From NCBI GenBank assembly GCA_016709845.1, contig JADJMA010000060.1, forward strand, positions 62,001 through 126,000: DNA of 64,000 nucleotides, read 5' to 3'. This document shows positions 36,990-47,032 of the stretch, in pieces; position 1 is the first letter of the stretch; each line of letters begins with the position of its first letter. The notes under the pieces were generated by a model. That model saw only the letters and a program-made list of their open reading frames with translations. It was not told where the DNA came from and did not search any database. The position numbers and the translations under genes are program-made. Source of the stretch: Flammeovirgaceae bacterium (lineage in GTDB: Bacteria; Bacteroidota; Bacteroidia; Cytophagales; Cyclobacteriaceae).

Positions 36990-38097
36990 AAAGGGTTTTT
37001 AGTAAATTGTTCATAGACTCAACCTCAAAACGCGAAAATACAGACTGCCTGCCATTTTCTATTAGCGCCTCTCTTAATTCTTTGTTCGTCCAAAAGTGCA
37101 ATCAATGAACGATGTATTGCCATTGAATCCCTGTATTCAACCATTAACGCATTTTTCGTGCACAATAAATTCCGATGCAATGCCCGACAATGAAAAAACA
37201 GAAGGTACACCGGAAGCTAATGCCTCTACATAAGTCTGTCCAAATGCTTCGCAGGTGGAATCAATCGGAGTATGAACATACAGATCAAACAATTTGTAAA
37301 GGGCTGCAATATCTTCTTCAAAGGGAATTAAAATTACATGGCCCGAGGGAATATCCTTCAACAGTTCTACTATAACTTCGAATTATACGGTCCTGATGCG
37401 TTCGCCAGAATAATGACTGCATCAGGATAAAGTTTTATAAATTCTTTAAAAGCCGAATGATATACTGTACACCTTTCCATTCAATGTGGCGCGCCACTAC
37501 TCCAATCGAGGGCTTTTTTCAGGAATGTTCACCTTTCTTTTACCTCCTGTATCCTCTTCCTCATCTACCAATGTAAAACTGTTCAAATCAAATCCATGAG
37601 GGATCTTTTTTACTTTATTTGGACGAACGTTCTCCAGTTCCAGAAGTACCTTATCTGTAGCCTGACTGATGGAAACAATATGGGTTGATAAGTAATTACT
37701 CCAACGATCATACTTCACAGATCTTGGAAAATATAAATGATGAAATGTACTGTTGTGTCGGGTGTAAATTCTTCTTTTGATCCCTGTTATCCAGGCCGCA
37801 GTCAATCCAATTAGAGTTGCATCAAATAAATGAGTGTGAACTACAACAGGACGCTCCTTTAAAAGAAGCCAACACAATCGGAAAAATGTCACTGGTAAAT
37901 CGGCCTTACTCCGATACCGTATGCGCATTACGTGAATTTTTTTTGTGTTTAAAAATTTTTTCTAGCGCTGAATCAGTGCTGTTAAGCAACACAAAGGTTA
38001 GATCATAGTGATCTTTCAAACCTTGTGCTATCCATTCGAATGCCAACGCTTTATAGACATGAGAAACAATGTAGAAAATTTTTTTTTTTGATGACAT
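36979..38097 (-). CDS. Glycosyltransferase family 4, several frameshifts
   Basis: The protein starts MSSKKKIFYIVSHVYKALAF at 38097. Segments in successive frames are RIRYRSKADLPVTFF, VVVHTHLFDATLIGLTAAW, KKIPHGFDLNSF (the GT4 acceptor-donor linker), and FDLYVHTPIDSTCEAFGQTYVEALASGVPSV (ends FDLYVHTP and GVPSV). The last carries the E-x7-E nucleotide-sugar motif, EAFGQTYVE. Joining the last frame gives VFSRFEVESMNNLLKTLYEQ and TAG at 36979-36981, about 372 aa in all. Breaks lie near 37925, 37490-37365, 37150 and 37040. Its start shares one base with the stop of the preceding FkbM gene (TAATG). Confidence 0.78.
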
Positions 38098-38960
38098 TAC
38101 TTTACAATAATATCAATGTGGCAATTTCGAAAGTCTGTAGATGGTGTAATCTCGTCCATATTCTCAGCATTCTCAATTTGCTGGTAGCCCATTTCATAAA
38201 GAAAATTGATCAATGCAGATGCTGAGTCTCCTGATCCTTCAGATTGTTGTCATCTAATTCTATAAATAAAATAGGTTTGTGTTTTTTTAATAAATACTCC
38301 GCACCTCGCAACACATTGAGTTCGTATCCTTCAACATCAATTTTTACCAGATCTATCCTATCCAGTTTTTGAGCCGGAGAAAATCATCTAGCCTTACTAT
38401 TTCAACCATACACGTTGCTGATGATTCTTTTGGTGCAATCCTGTTACTCCACGGTTGGATGGGGTTCTTATTTCCATGGTTACGGATTCATTTTTATTAC
38501 CAAGACCTACGGGAAAACGCAAATTCTTTGAGAATTGTTTAAGGAAATATTTTGTGAACACTTATTAAAATTGTAAGGATCGGGCTCAAAGCCGAGTACC
38601 TCGCCTGACTTTGCAATACTGGTTAAATTCAACACCGTCCAACCAATATTTGTACCGATATCCAGTATAGTAAAATTTTCAAGACAGAGTGAAAACAGTT
38701 TCTCAAGACTCTGATCTCTAAAAAGCCAAAAATAAATAATGGCCGATGTAGTCACTGATGTCTACCTTCATTACAATGCCGTTTCGCTTTAGGAACCTAA
38801 TTGTATCCGATGAATACTGATACGGATTGGGAACCAATTTACAGACAAGGTGATGAGGTGGTTTACCCTGTGTTTGCGAAGCAAGAAAGGATTCTATTAA
38901 TTGAATTCTGAAAAAATTTCTGAAAAAATTAAGTGTCCGTACTTTGAAAGAGATTTTCAT
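38097..38960 (-). CDS. FkbM-family SAM methyltransferase (copy 1), frameshifted
   Basis: The start is taken at ATG 38958-38960 (MKISFKVRTLNFFRNFFRIQ). VKVDISDYIGHYL leads into the SAM-binding motif FTILDIGTNIGWTVLNL and GFEPDPYN; the end reads TDFRNCHIDIIVK with TAA at 38097-38099. Frame changes occur near 38740, 38510, 38460, 38380 and 38240. FkbM enzymes O-methylate sugars or related hydroxyls and are common in surface-glycan loci. The N-terminal half is clearly similar to the second FkbM gene at 40.7-41.6 kb. It is coupled to the next gene by TAATG. Confidence 0.8.
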
Positions 38961-39087
38961 GATGCTGAATATAAAGTATACCACCTATTAGTCTAAGGAA
39001 TAGATCACTGCATGCAATTTGAAAGTTGAGATAACAAATCTATCAACATGTAATTGGTTATTTGTTTTCTCATAAATCCTTTCATTT

Positions 39088-39758
39088 CTAACTTTGTTTT
39101 CTATTGAGTACATCGAGTTGCTCGATCGTATCAACTGTAAACCAATTTTTGGATAAACGACTGAACAACTTAATTCTCCTAGTTTGATTAAATCATTCCA
39201 AACGTCATAGAAATTATCTGTTGGCTGAATAAGTCTATTAACTTTTGACGGATTTATGATTTGAATGCCTGAACAATAAACCTCTGACGGTTTATCCCGG
39301 TTCAATTCGTACACAACTCCATTTTTTTGAAAAATGTAATCGCCATCTAAACCGTTTACAGGTTTTACTGGAATAACCATACAAGCTGGGTTTTGCTTTT
39401 CCTTGTAATCGCTAATTAATTTGTCGGCATCAAGTTCCACTACGTTATCACAAGTAAGAACAAGTACAGGCTCATCTACATTTTTTAACAGTGTGTTAAA
39501 TATCCACCAAGCATTACCTTTACCATCCGTATTAAATATGGTTCTAACATCATGCTCAATTACATGCTTGGCCAGTATGGCACCTTTATAACCAACGGTA
39601 ATGTGAATATTATCGATAAAGCCTTTCAATTTTTCTATTCCATTCGCAATTAGGGTTGAGCCATCATGAACTATCATCGCTTTTGGAATATCTGATGTCA
39701 GAGGCATCATTCGCTGTCCTCTTCCAGCCGCCATTATGAGTGCATGTCGAAACCTCAT
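39088..39758 (-). CDS. Sugar-phosphate nucleotidyltransferase, frameshift at the end
   Basis: The N-terminus ALIMAAGRGQRMMPLTSDIPKAMI is the nucleotide-binding GxGxRxxPxTxxxPK loop. LTCDNVVELDADKL has the Mg-binding Asp. The frame is lost near 39160; the corrected end KNWFTVDTIEQLDVLNRKQS stops at TAG 39088-39090, about 224 aa. It should activate a sugar phosphate with an NTP for the polysaccharide; the specific sugar is not determined. It starts 1 nt after the capD-like gene. About 127 nt of apparently non-coding DNA separate it from the FkbM gene. Confidence 0.82.
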
Positions 39759-39759
39759 C

Positions 39760-40708
39760 TTATAATTCTTCTAGTGGGGGATTCAAAATTAAATTCAAAA
39801 TTTCCTCATTTGAGAGCCTTGGCGCATTGGCTGAATAAATAATATCTGCTAAGGGGTTCTGTGATTTCTCATTAAACGAAATCAAATAATGTTTAATCTC
39901 ATCAAAAACCAACTCGGTTGCGTACGGCAATTCTATATCACCAACTAAATATTCATCCTCTCTTTCGCCTGGCCTACCTGCAATTTTTTCCCAACTTCCA
40001 CTTTTATTTTCAATCCAGAGTTTTAAAATATCTTCAATTTGCGCTGATTTCATCTCACGTGAAAGAACCTTACCCTTCGTTAATTCGATATTGTTAATTG
40101 CGGTAATCACGAGTTTTACAGCTTCATCAGCAGTAAAAAAACCTTCGCATCTCAGGTCCCGTGGTTCCAATCTTTTTAGTTTCCTCGTGCATTTTCTTCC
40201 AGATGGGTAAAACCGAACCCGTGGACCATGCAACATTACCATATCGAACACAGGTAAACTTGGTGTCTGTTTTGTCATTCATTGAACAGAACATACGTTC
40301 CATGATGGCTTTACTCATTCCATAAATATTTCGTACAGGTGGAGTTGCTTTGTCGGTAGAAATTCCAACGACAGTTTTGACTGCTTTTTCAACAGATACT
40401 CTAGCCACATTTTGTGAGCCTATTACATTTACATCCACATTCCATTGGTTGCTTTTCAGCCAAATCAACAAATTTTGTAGCGGCTGCGTGAATAACGATA
40501 TCGGGTTTTACTTCAGAAAAAAACATCCCGCACGGCTTCAATATTGGCAACATCCATAGGCAAACCTGACAGCCTGTAAACTTATTGGCAAACAGGTTTT
40601 GTTTATTGTTTCTTCCCGTTAAAAAAACGGTGTAATCATTTTTAAAGCTAGCCCTAGTCGTCTTCCCAGGAATCCGGTTCCACCGGTAATTAAAATTACT
40701 TTCTTCAT
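39760..40708 (-). CDS. CapD-type nucleotide-sugar dehydratase/epimerase, frameshifted
   Basis: The start is ATG 40706-40708 (MKKVILITGGTGFLGRRL, Rossmann fold). It continues LTGRNNKQNLFANKF, VKPDIVIHAAATKFVDLAEKQP, VDVNVIGSQNVARV and GISTDKATPPVRNIYGMSKAIMERM (given by STDKA and YGMSK, the catalytic YxxxK). The part after 40278 reads FFTADEAVKLVITAINNI to the end LILNPPLEEL. Breaks are near 40670, 40540, 40465 and 40160. The joined length is about 316 aa. It belongs to the polysaccharide biosynthesis protein CapD family, which makes 4-keto-6-deoxy or epimerised UDP-HexNAc. It lies 1 nt upstream of the nucleotidyltransferase. Confidence 0.85.
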
Positions 40709-40740
40709 CATGCAGGTTCTATGTTTGTAATCCCAAAAAT

Positions 40741-41615
40741 TTATTTTACTTGAGCAATTAAATCAAAATGACATTCATCAAAATTCATTAAATGATTGAT
40801 CTGCTCATTTGATCGCTTGAGTGATATAATTGTAACCTAATTCCTGCAGAAGAAAGATTAACTCCTTCGCTGAATCCCCCTGCTCTTTAAGATTATTTTC
40901 ATCTACCTCAATAAACAGCAGCGGTTTAAATCGCCTCGAGTATCTCCTTTTGCTCCTTTCAATATTTTCAGCTCATACCCCTCTACATCAATTTTTATTA
41001 AATCTAGCTTTTTAAAATCTAGCTGAGGGAATATTATATCAAGGGTATCTAATTTAATTTCAATTCCGCTTACATCCTTGGCCGCAATCCGATTCGCTCC
41101 CCGACAGGTTTCTAATCTTTCTTCCAGAAAAGCAATTCCTGGTTGTTCACCCAAACCGATATTGAAACATCTTACATTTGTTTGTTCATTCCGTTTATAA
41201 GTCCCAAGAATCTGTTGATAGCTATAGGGATCAGGTTCAAAGCCGACCACAGCTCCAGTCTTAATTAAAGAAGACATTACTAAGGAAGTATACCCAATAT
41301 TCGCCCCAATATCAACAATATAAAAGCCAGGATGGCAAAGTGAAAACAGTTTTTCGTACGATTTTCTTTCGGTACCATTGAAGCCAAAGTAAATGCAATG
41401 ACCAATGTAATCGCCAACGTCCACCTTAGCTTTATTCCATTTACTTCGATATCTCGAAATGATGAAAGGCATATTGATAATGATTAGGGATTAACTTTGA
41501 AAAGAAATGATTGGGAGATTTCCTCGTGTAAGACTAGCAAGTGATCCTTCTAAAACAGGAATTTTAAAAATATTTCTAAAAAATTTAGGACTCTTGTCTT
41601 GAGCGAAAGATTCAT
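40741..41615 (-). CDS. FkbM-family SAM methyltransferase (copy 2), frameshifted
   Basis: The gene begins at ATG 41613-41615 (MNLSLKTRVLNF, then FRNIFKIPVLEGSLASLTRGN after one restored base), parallel to the start of copy 1. The SAM region reads FYIVDIGANIGYTSLVM and VVGFEPDPYSYQQ; KLDLIKIDVEGYELKILKGAKG is typical of FkbM. After 40903 the frame shifts to FIEVDENNLKEQGDSAKELI and then to LKRSNEQINHLMNFDECHF, with TAA at 40741-40743. The repaired length is about 291 aa. Its start overlaps the stop of the GT2 gene by 4 nt (ATGA). Confidence 0.82.
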
Positions 41616-42542
41616 TTGTGCAATACTTTGTGTGAATACCCCCTGTATATACTTTGGGCTTGCAAAAGTAATATTAATCTGAAAGATAGAGCATCAAAAG
41701 AAATTTTGTATGCGAGACCCTTCAGGATTATTAATAAAACCGGTCTAAAGACCCTAGTCGCAGAAAATGTAATGATCTTGAAAAAGCCGTAATGCAGCTT
41801 AAGTTCTGTGTACCCTAAGCTCACGGCTTCCTTTCGTGTAAAAGCACCCCGCTGCTGTCGAACGAGCCATGATTCCAGAGTTATCATATCTTCTTCATTA
41901 TGAAAAACATGGATACGGGTATCGATGAAAAATGAGATGTTTATTCTCTTCAAGCGCAATGGAAAATCATAATCTTCAAAACCTGCCTCAGCAAAGTTTT
42001 CATTATATCCTCCGGACTTTATAAAGTTATCCTTGCTTATAGATAAATGAAAACTGGCTACGCTTTCAGATCGGAAAAGCTCACCGTCTCTCCAAGTTGA
42101 ATGGTTATACCATCCTTTAAAACTTACCAGATTATACAGTATCATGAACCGACCAAAAGCAGTCTTCGAAAGTTGCGAGGTCAAAGAGGCAGGATAAATC
42201 CAATTTGGATTCACACTTATGTTCTCTGTTTCGGCATGAAGCTTAATTATATGATTAATAGAATCGGCTGATATCAAAATATCGTTATCAAGAAATAATA
42301 ACAGATTCGATTTAGCCAGACGTGCGCCCAGATTTCGCTTAGAAGCAACACCTGGCTTAGTATTTCTCACCACCGTAATCGGCACCGGATGATTCTCTGG
42401 TATTATTAATTCCTCTCCATTGACATCGTTAATGACTATAATTTCAGCTTGAAGGTGTTTTTATTGCATCTATTGAACAACGTATTGTTTGATCAAATAT
42501 TTTCCTTCGGTTATACGTAGAGATGAGAATACTGATGTCCAT
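41612..42542 (-). CDS. Glycosyltransferase family 2, one frameshift near the start
   Basis: The start is ATG 42540-42542 (MDISILISTYNRRKIFDQT). The frame is lost near 42450, where a base too many or too few hides FQAEIIVINDVNGEELII. From there PITVVRNTKPGVASKRNLGARLAKSNLLLFLDND is the GT2 nucleotide site with its DxD (given by its ends PITVV and LFLDND). The protein is about 309 aa with a hydrophobic C-terminal part. It transfers a sugar in polysaccharide assembly; donor and acceptor are unknown. It starts 3 nt after wzt and overlaps the FkbM gene. Confidence 0.82.
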
Positions 42543-42545
42543 AAA

Positions 42546-43782
42546 TTAAGATGATCTTTCTTCAACATTCCAAGCAACGTCCTTAATGAAGAACTTATTG
42601 AATTGCTTATCCGGAAGTTCGCCTGCATCACTAAATTTCAAAGGCTCAACAATTAATTGAAAACATTCTCGAAGCACTTCAATATCACGAAATGCATTAC
42701 CAAAATGCACATCTATAAAATAACTGCCTTCAAATAAAGTTAAGTAAGGTATGATCATGGAAATGCTTCCGTTGCGAATGGGCTTCTGGGGAACAAGTCC
42801 TTTATAGTGCTTGTTATTAATACCAAGCAGAGGAGCATTTTGCGCATCTTTAAAAATCAATCCTAACACCGGAGACTCCAATGACTCTTCATTGTTAAAT
42901 AAACTTTTACTTCAAGCTTACATCCCATATAAGCAAGTGGGAGATAAGCGCCCATCACAAAAACAATTCTACTTTATTTACAACGCTATTATTTTTTCTA
43001 GGCACAATAACACCATCATGCGAGCCTGTTGTGGTTTCAAGCACCTGTTGATAAGCGTCAATAACATGTTGCGTTGTGCCAGAAATAACAATCTTACCCT
43101 CATTTAACAACAAAGCCTTACTGCACAAACTCTCCAAGGCTGCCATATTATGGCTCACAAATAGAATTGTTCTTCCACTGCTACTTACATCTTCCATCTT
43201 TCGGAGGCACTTCTTTTGGAATTCCGCATCACCAACAGCAAGTACTTCATCAATTACTAGAATTTCAGGCTCTAGAAAAGCGGCAACGGCAAAAGCAAGT
43301 CGTAACTGCATCCCACTTGAATAATGTTTTAATGGGGTGTCCAAAAATTTCTCTGTTCCTGCGAAATCAACAATCTCATCAAATCTGGCTTCGATCTCTT
43401 TTCTTTTCATTCCGAGTATCGAACCATTCAAATAAATGTTTTCGCGACCTGATAGTTCTGGATGAAAACCAGTACCAACTTCAAGCAAACTTGCAATTCT
43501 TCCACGACTGATAATTTTACCTTGTGTGGGTGGAGTAATCTTAGAAAGAATTTTAAGCAGAGTAGATTTACCTGCGCCATTCTTACCAATAATTCCAATC
43601 GACTCACCCGGTGCAACATCAAAGCTGACATCTTTCAATGCCCAAAAATCTTCGTTACTTCTTTTTGATATTTTGAATTTCACCAAGTCTGCTACCTTAT
43701 CGCGCAAACTCAGATATGATCCACCTTCATGGTGAATATTAAAGTTTTTAGAGACCGATTGAATTTCTAGAATAGGTTTCAT
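42546..43782 (-). CDS. wzt: ABC transporter ATPase for polysaccharide export, with C-terminal substrate domain
   Basis: The ATPase domain (residues about 1-250) has Walker A GIIGKNGAGKSTLLKIL, the signature HYSSGMQLRLAFAVA and Walker B EPEILVIDEVLAVGDAEFQ. It ends in TGSHDGVIVPRKNN. After two small indels near 42890-42960 the C-terminal domain follows (LGLIFKDAQNAPLLGIN, FIDVHFGNAFRDIEVL). Domains of this kind in Wzt bind the terminal modification of the O-antigen and decide which chains are exported. The joined length is about 412 aa. It is coupled to wzm by 1 nt. Confidence 0.9.
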
Positions 43783-43783
43783 G

Positions 43784-44625
43784 CTACGCTAAATCAGCAA
43801 AATACATTTCGGTCTTTCGGAAGTATATAAGTCCAATAAAGAAAAAGAGAACTCCTGAAAGCAAACTTATCCCTAACAATGTAAAATCGGGAGAAGCATT
43901 TATCATCGGCAATCTGAAAAGAGTGATGGCGGCAAACATTGGATTCATTGCCAGCACATACTTTAACCAAACATTCGATACAATAGAGATTGGATAAATG
44001 ACTGGCGTTAAAAACAAAAGTGCCTGAACCAAAAAAGGAATTACATATCGAAAGTCGCGGTACTTTACATTGAGTGCGGCAAGCAAACATCCAGGGCCAA
44101 AAGTGGCAATAACGGCAACAAACAAAGCAGATGGCCAAAAATAAATGCTTTTAATACATCAACCGGTTGCTCATAAACTACTATCAAAACGATAAAGACC
44201 ATGAAGGCTATTAAAAAATCGAATACAGAAACCAGTATGGATGAAATTGGAATAACAAGTCGAGGAAAATAAATCTTCTTAATGATCTGAGCATTGCTTA
44301 CCATGCTATTGCCTGCATTGGTAATGCCGGAAGAAAAAACAGTCCATAAAATCAATCCGGAAAATGCAAAAACAGGATATTCCATATCATCAGATGGAAC
44401 ATTCATTGTCTTTCCAATAAAAAAGGTAAAGATCACCATCATGATCAGGGGCTGAAGGATAGCCCAGAGAAAACCCAAAGTGGTCTGTTTATATTTAACC
44501 TTTACATCGCGCCAAGTAAAGAAATAAAAGAGTTCTTTGTACTCAATTAACTCCTTCAAATTCAAGCTGAACGCTAATTTTGGCTTTATTTCGAAGTAAT
44601 AATCATTATTGTCCTTCACATCCAT
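43784..44625 (-). CDS. wzm: ABC transporter permease for polysaccharide export, one frameshift
   Basis: This ABC-2 type permease has about six membrane spans. The start is taken at ATG 44623-44625 (MDVKDNNDYYFEIKPKL); an in-frame TTG lies 9 codons upstream. ELFYFFTWRDVKVKYKQTTLGFLWAILQP (given by WRDVKVKYKQT) is the characteristic Wzm cytoplasmic entry. Near 44125 one T is missing; the corrected reading is KAFIFWPSALFVAVIATFGPG. The total is about 281 aa. With wzt it exports finished O-antigen or a related glycan across the inner membrane. Only 29 nt separate its start from the divergent glycosyltransferase gene. Confidence 0.9.
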
Positions 44626-44654
44626 GGAAGCCCTTTCAATAGTTTTGCGCAAAA

Positions 44655-45749
44655 ATGCTAAAAAATAAAATAACCGTCCTTTTTATTTGCCCGTACCCTA
44701 CCGGCCAATCGCCCTCTCAGCGTTTTCGATTTGAGCAATATTTTGATCTTCTCCATGCAAACGCTTTTTCTTTTGACGTCCATCCTTTCCTGTCTCTTTC
44801 AACCTGGCAGGTTTTATATCAGCCCGGAAATTCTTTGCGAAAGATTTCAGGCGTGCTAAGCGGTTTTGCCAAACGGTTACTCTTACTACCTTTTCTGTGG
44901 CATTACGATTTTATCTTTATCCATCGCGAGGCTACTCCGGTTGGACCACCCTGGTTTGAGTGGACGGTGGCAAAAGTACTTGGGAAGAAAATCATTTATG
45001 ACTTTGATGATGCCATCTGGCTACCCAATACCAGCAAAGAAAATAGTCTGGTATCCATATTAAAATGGAATTCAAAAGTCAGCTCAATCTGTAAATGGAG
45101 TTATGTTATAAGCTGTGGGAATGAATACCTGTGTGATTTCGCAAAACAATTTAATAGTCGCGTTTATTTAAATCCCACTACCATTGATACTGAGCGACTC
45201 CATAATCCATTGCGCTATCTCAAAAAATCAAATGCAGATATCATTAACATAGGCTGGACTGGAACACATTCAACTTTAAAATATCTTGAAACTATAATAC
45301 CAGTTATTAAATCTCTTGAAACTCAGTTTCCTAGCCTTATCCGATTTATTGTAATAGCCGACACGAAACCTTCGTTCAAATTTTCATCCTTTCATTTTGT
45401 TCCCTGGTCAAAAGAAACCGAAATACAGGATTTGCTTCAGTTTGATATTGGTCTAATGCCGCTAACCAATGATGTTTGGTCCAAAGGTAAATGTGGGTTT
45501 AAGCTGCTTCAATATTTAGCCTTGGGTATCCCCGCAATCGCCTCACCCGTTGGAGTAAATGCATCAATCATTGAACAGGGTGTAAATGGATTTTTATGCG
45601 ACTCATTAGAGCAATGGGAAAACAAAATAAAAACCCTGATTAAAAGTAGTGAATTGCGAAAAAAAATGGGTGAAAGCGGGCGCACCAAAATAATCAATTA
45701 CTATTCTCTTAACTCAAATTCAGCAACCTTCCTATCTCTTTTTGAATAA
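44655..45749 (+). CDS. Glycosyltransferase (GT4-like)
   Basis: The protein has 364 aa and the frame is intact. The N-terminus ITVLFICPYPTGQSPSQRFRFEQ, the central IIYDFDDAIWLPN and the C-terminal GKCGFKLLQYLALGIPAIASPVG carry the GT-B nucleotide-sugar site. SPSQRFRFEQY is typical of a Bacteroidota O-antigen glycosyltransferase group. It is the only gene of the locus read on the plus strand. It diverges from wzm and overlaps the end of the convergent membrane-protein gene by 49 nt. Confidence 0.85.
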   Translation: MLKNKITVLFICPYPTGQSPSQRFRFEQYFDLLHANAFSFDVHPFLSLSTWQVLYQPGNSLRKISGVLSGFAKRLLLLPFLWHYDFIFIHREATPVGPPWFEWTVAKVLGKKIIYDFDDAIWLPNTSKENSLVSILKWNSKVSSICKWSYVISCGNEYLCDFAKQFNSRVYLNPTTIDTERLHNPLRYLKKSNADIINIGWTGTHSTLKYLETIIPVIKSLETQFPSLIRFIVIADTKPSFKFSSFHFVPWSKETEIQDLLQFDIGLMPLTNDVWSKGKCGFKLLQYLALGIPAIASPVGVNASIIEQGVNGFLCDSLEQWENKIKTLIKSSELRKKMGESGRTKIINYYSLNSNSATFLSLFE

Positions 45750-47026
45750 TCCAAGATTAAAATTATTGCGACAAGGTAGAACGGGAGTAGCGGTATTTTG
45801 TATCTGACTAAAGTCCCAAAGTTAAAAGTCGAAACGCCTACCGCAAAAGCAAAAGAGATGGAAAAAATTAAACAAAATATGACTTCGGGATTTCCTAAAG
45901 CCTTTATAAGCGAGAAACGTTTTTTTATGATCACATAGAGTGTTAATACCAGCAAGCAAAAACTTTCTAGCGCAGAAAGTAACATCAATGGATTATTGAC
46001 CTCCCATAGATAGGGGCGAAAAAGAGAGACATTAATAGCCTGCGGTGCCAGTCTAAGCATGGATTCGAATGTTCCATCAAGATTCCCAAGCGCATACCCT
46101 GATCCGGCATTTCTCCCTGACCAATAACGAATGTCATAAGCCGTAACCTTAGCCGTTTTCGCTATCCGATCTAAAGAATAGCGTTCATCGCCTTCACCCA
46201 CTTTAAGTGCTGCAAAATAGGCAGCTATAAGCACTAGAAACGTAACAATTGGGATTAGAGCCAATTTGATTATAATCGAATTAATTCTTTTAAAATTACT
46301 GGCCACCACCCAGGTGATTACGGCTGGTAGGTAAGCCTGAAGAATGAATTTTTAATACTGAAAATAACATATAGAGAAACTAAAAGGATCAGGATATTTT
46401 TAAATTCTAATTCTCTTTCAAAGAATAATTTATAAAAATAAAAGGTGGCTATTCCAAGACAGGCAATGGTAACGGTATCCTTTAAAATTCCTGACCCCCA
46501 AAAAAGAACTGAGGGTAGAAAAAAAGAAGCTATGGCAAATCCCAAATGTAAGTGTGGATACCGTTTATAAAAGGTTAGAAAAAACATCCACATGCCTGTA
46601 AAGCCGAGGACTGCAAAAAGCAATGCTGTGGCTGAATAGGTGGAAAAGGTAATCAAGTCAAAAAGTGATGTCAATCGTACAACAGCATACGATGGTGGAT
46701 CGCGAAAGAAATAAATTTGAGATGTATTTGTAAATGCCCACCAGATCGAGACCGTCTGAAAAAAGCAATTTAAGACCAGCAGAAGGTGAATCCCAAAAAG
46801 GCTTCCCAAATAAATCGGCATAGGTATGATACATGTAAGTGTCACCTCCATCGTAGTAAAATTGATAAATAAATCCCAAAGCAAGTGCTCCGATCATTTT
46901 TACAGTCAATGCTGGGATGAAATAGACGCGATTCACTACGTCCGTGACCGAAGATCGAATTCCAAAGGCAACGCCATAAATAAGAATGAGAACAATCGGT
47001 GTTACAATCAGATCACGAAGTTCCAT
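45701..47026 (-). CDS. Polytopic membrane protein of the glycan locus, frameshifted
   Basis: About 442 aa are read in three frames that switch near 46700 and 46315. Roughly ten hydrophobic segments are visible, for example IVLILIYGVAFGI, LLFAVLGFTGMWMFFLTF, FLVLIAAYFAAL and IPLLPFYLVAIILIL. The loop YDGGDTYMYHTYADLFGKPFWDSP and the segment LKDTVTIACLGI are conserved-looking. The topology suits a polymerase or a lipid-linked sugar transferase, but I do not recognise the family and make no functional call. It lies 6 nt after the methyltransferase gene on the same strand. Confidence 0.6.
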
Positions 47027-47032
47027 ATACCA

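Noticed and set aside
38961..39087. C-terminal extension of the nucleotidyltransferase to 38988
   Set aside because: That reading comes from a shifted frame; the other frame gives the family-like end DTIEQLDVLNRKQS and stops at 39088.
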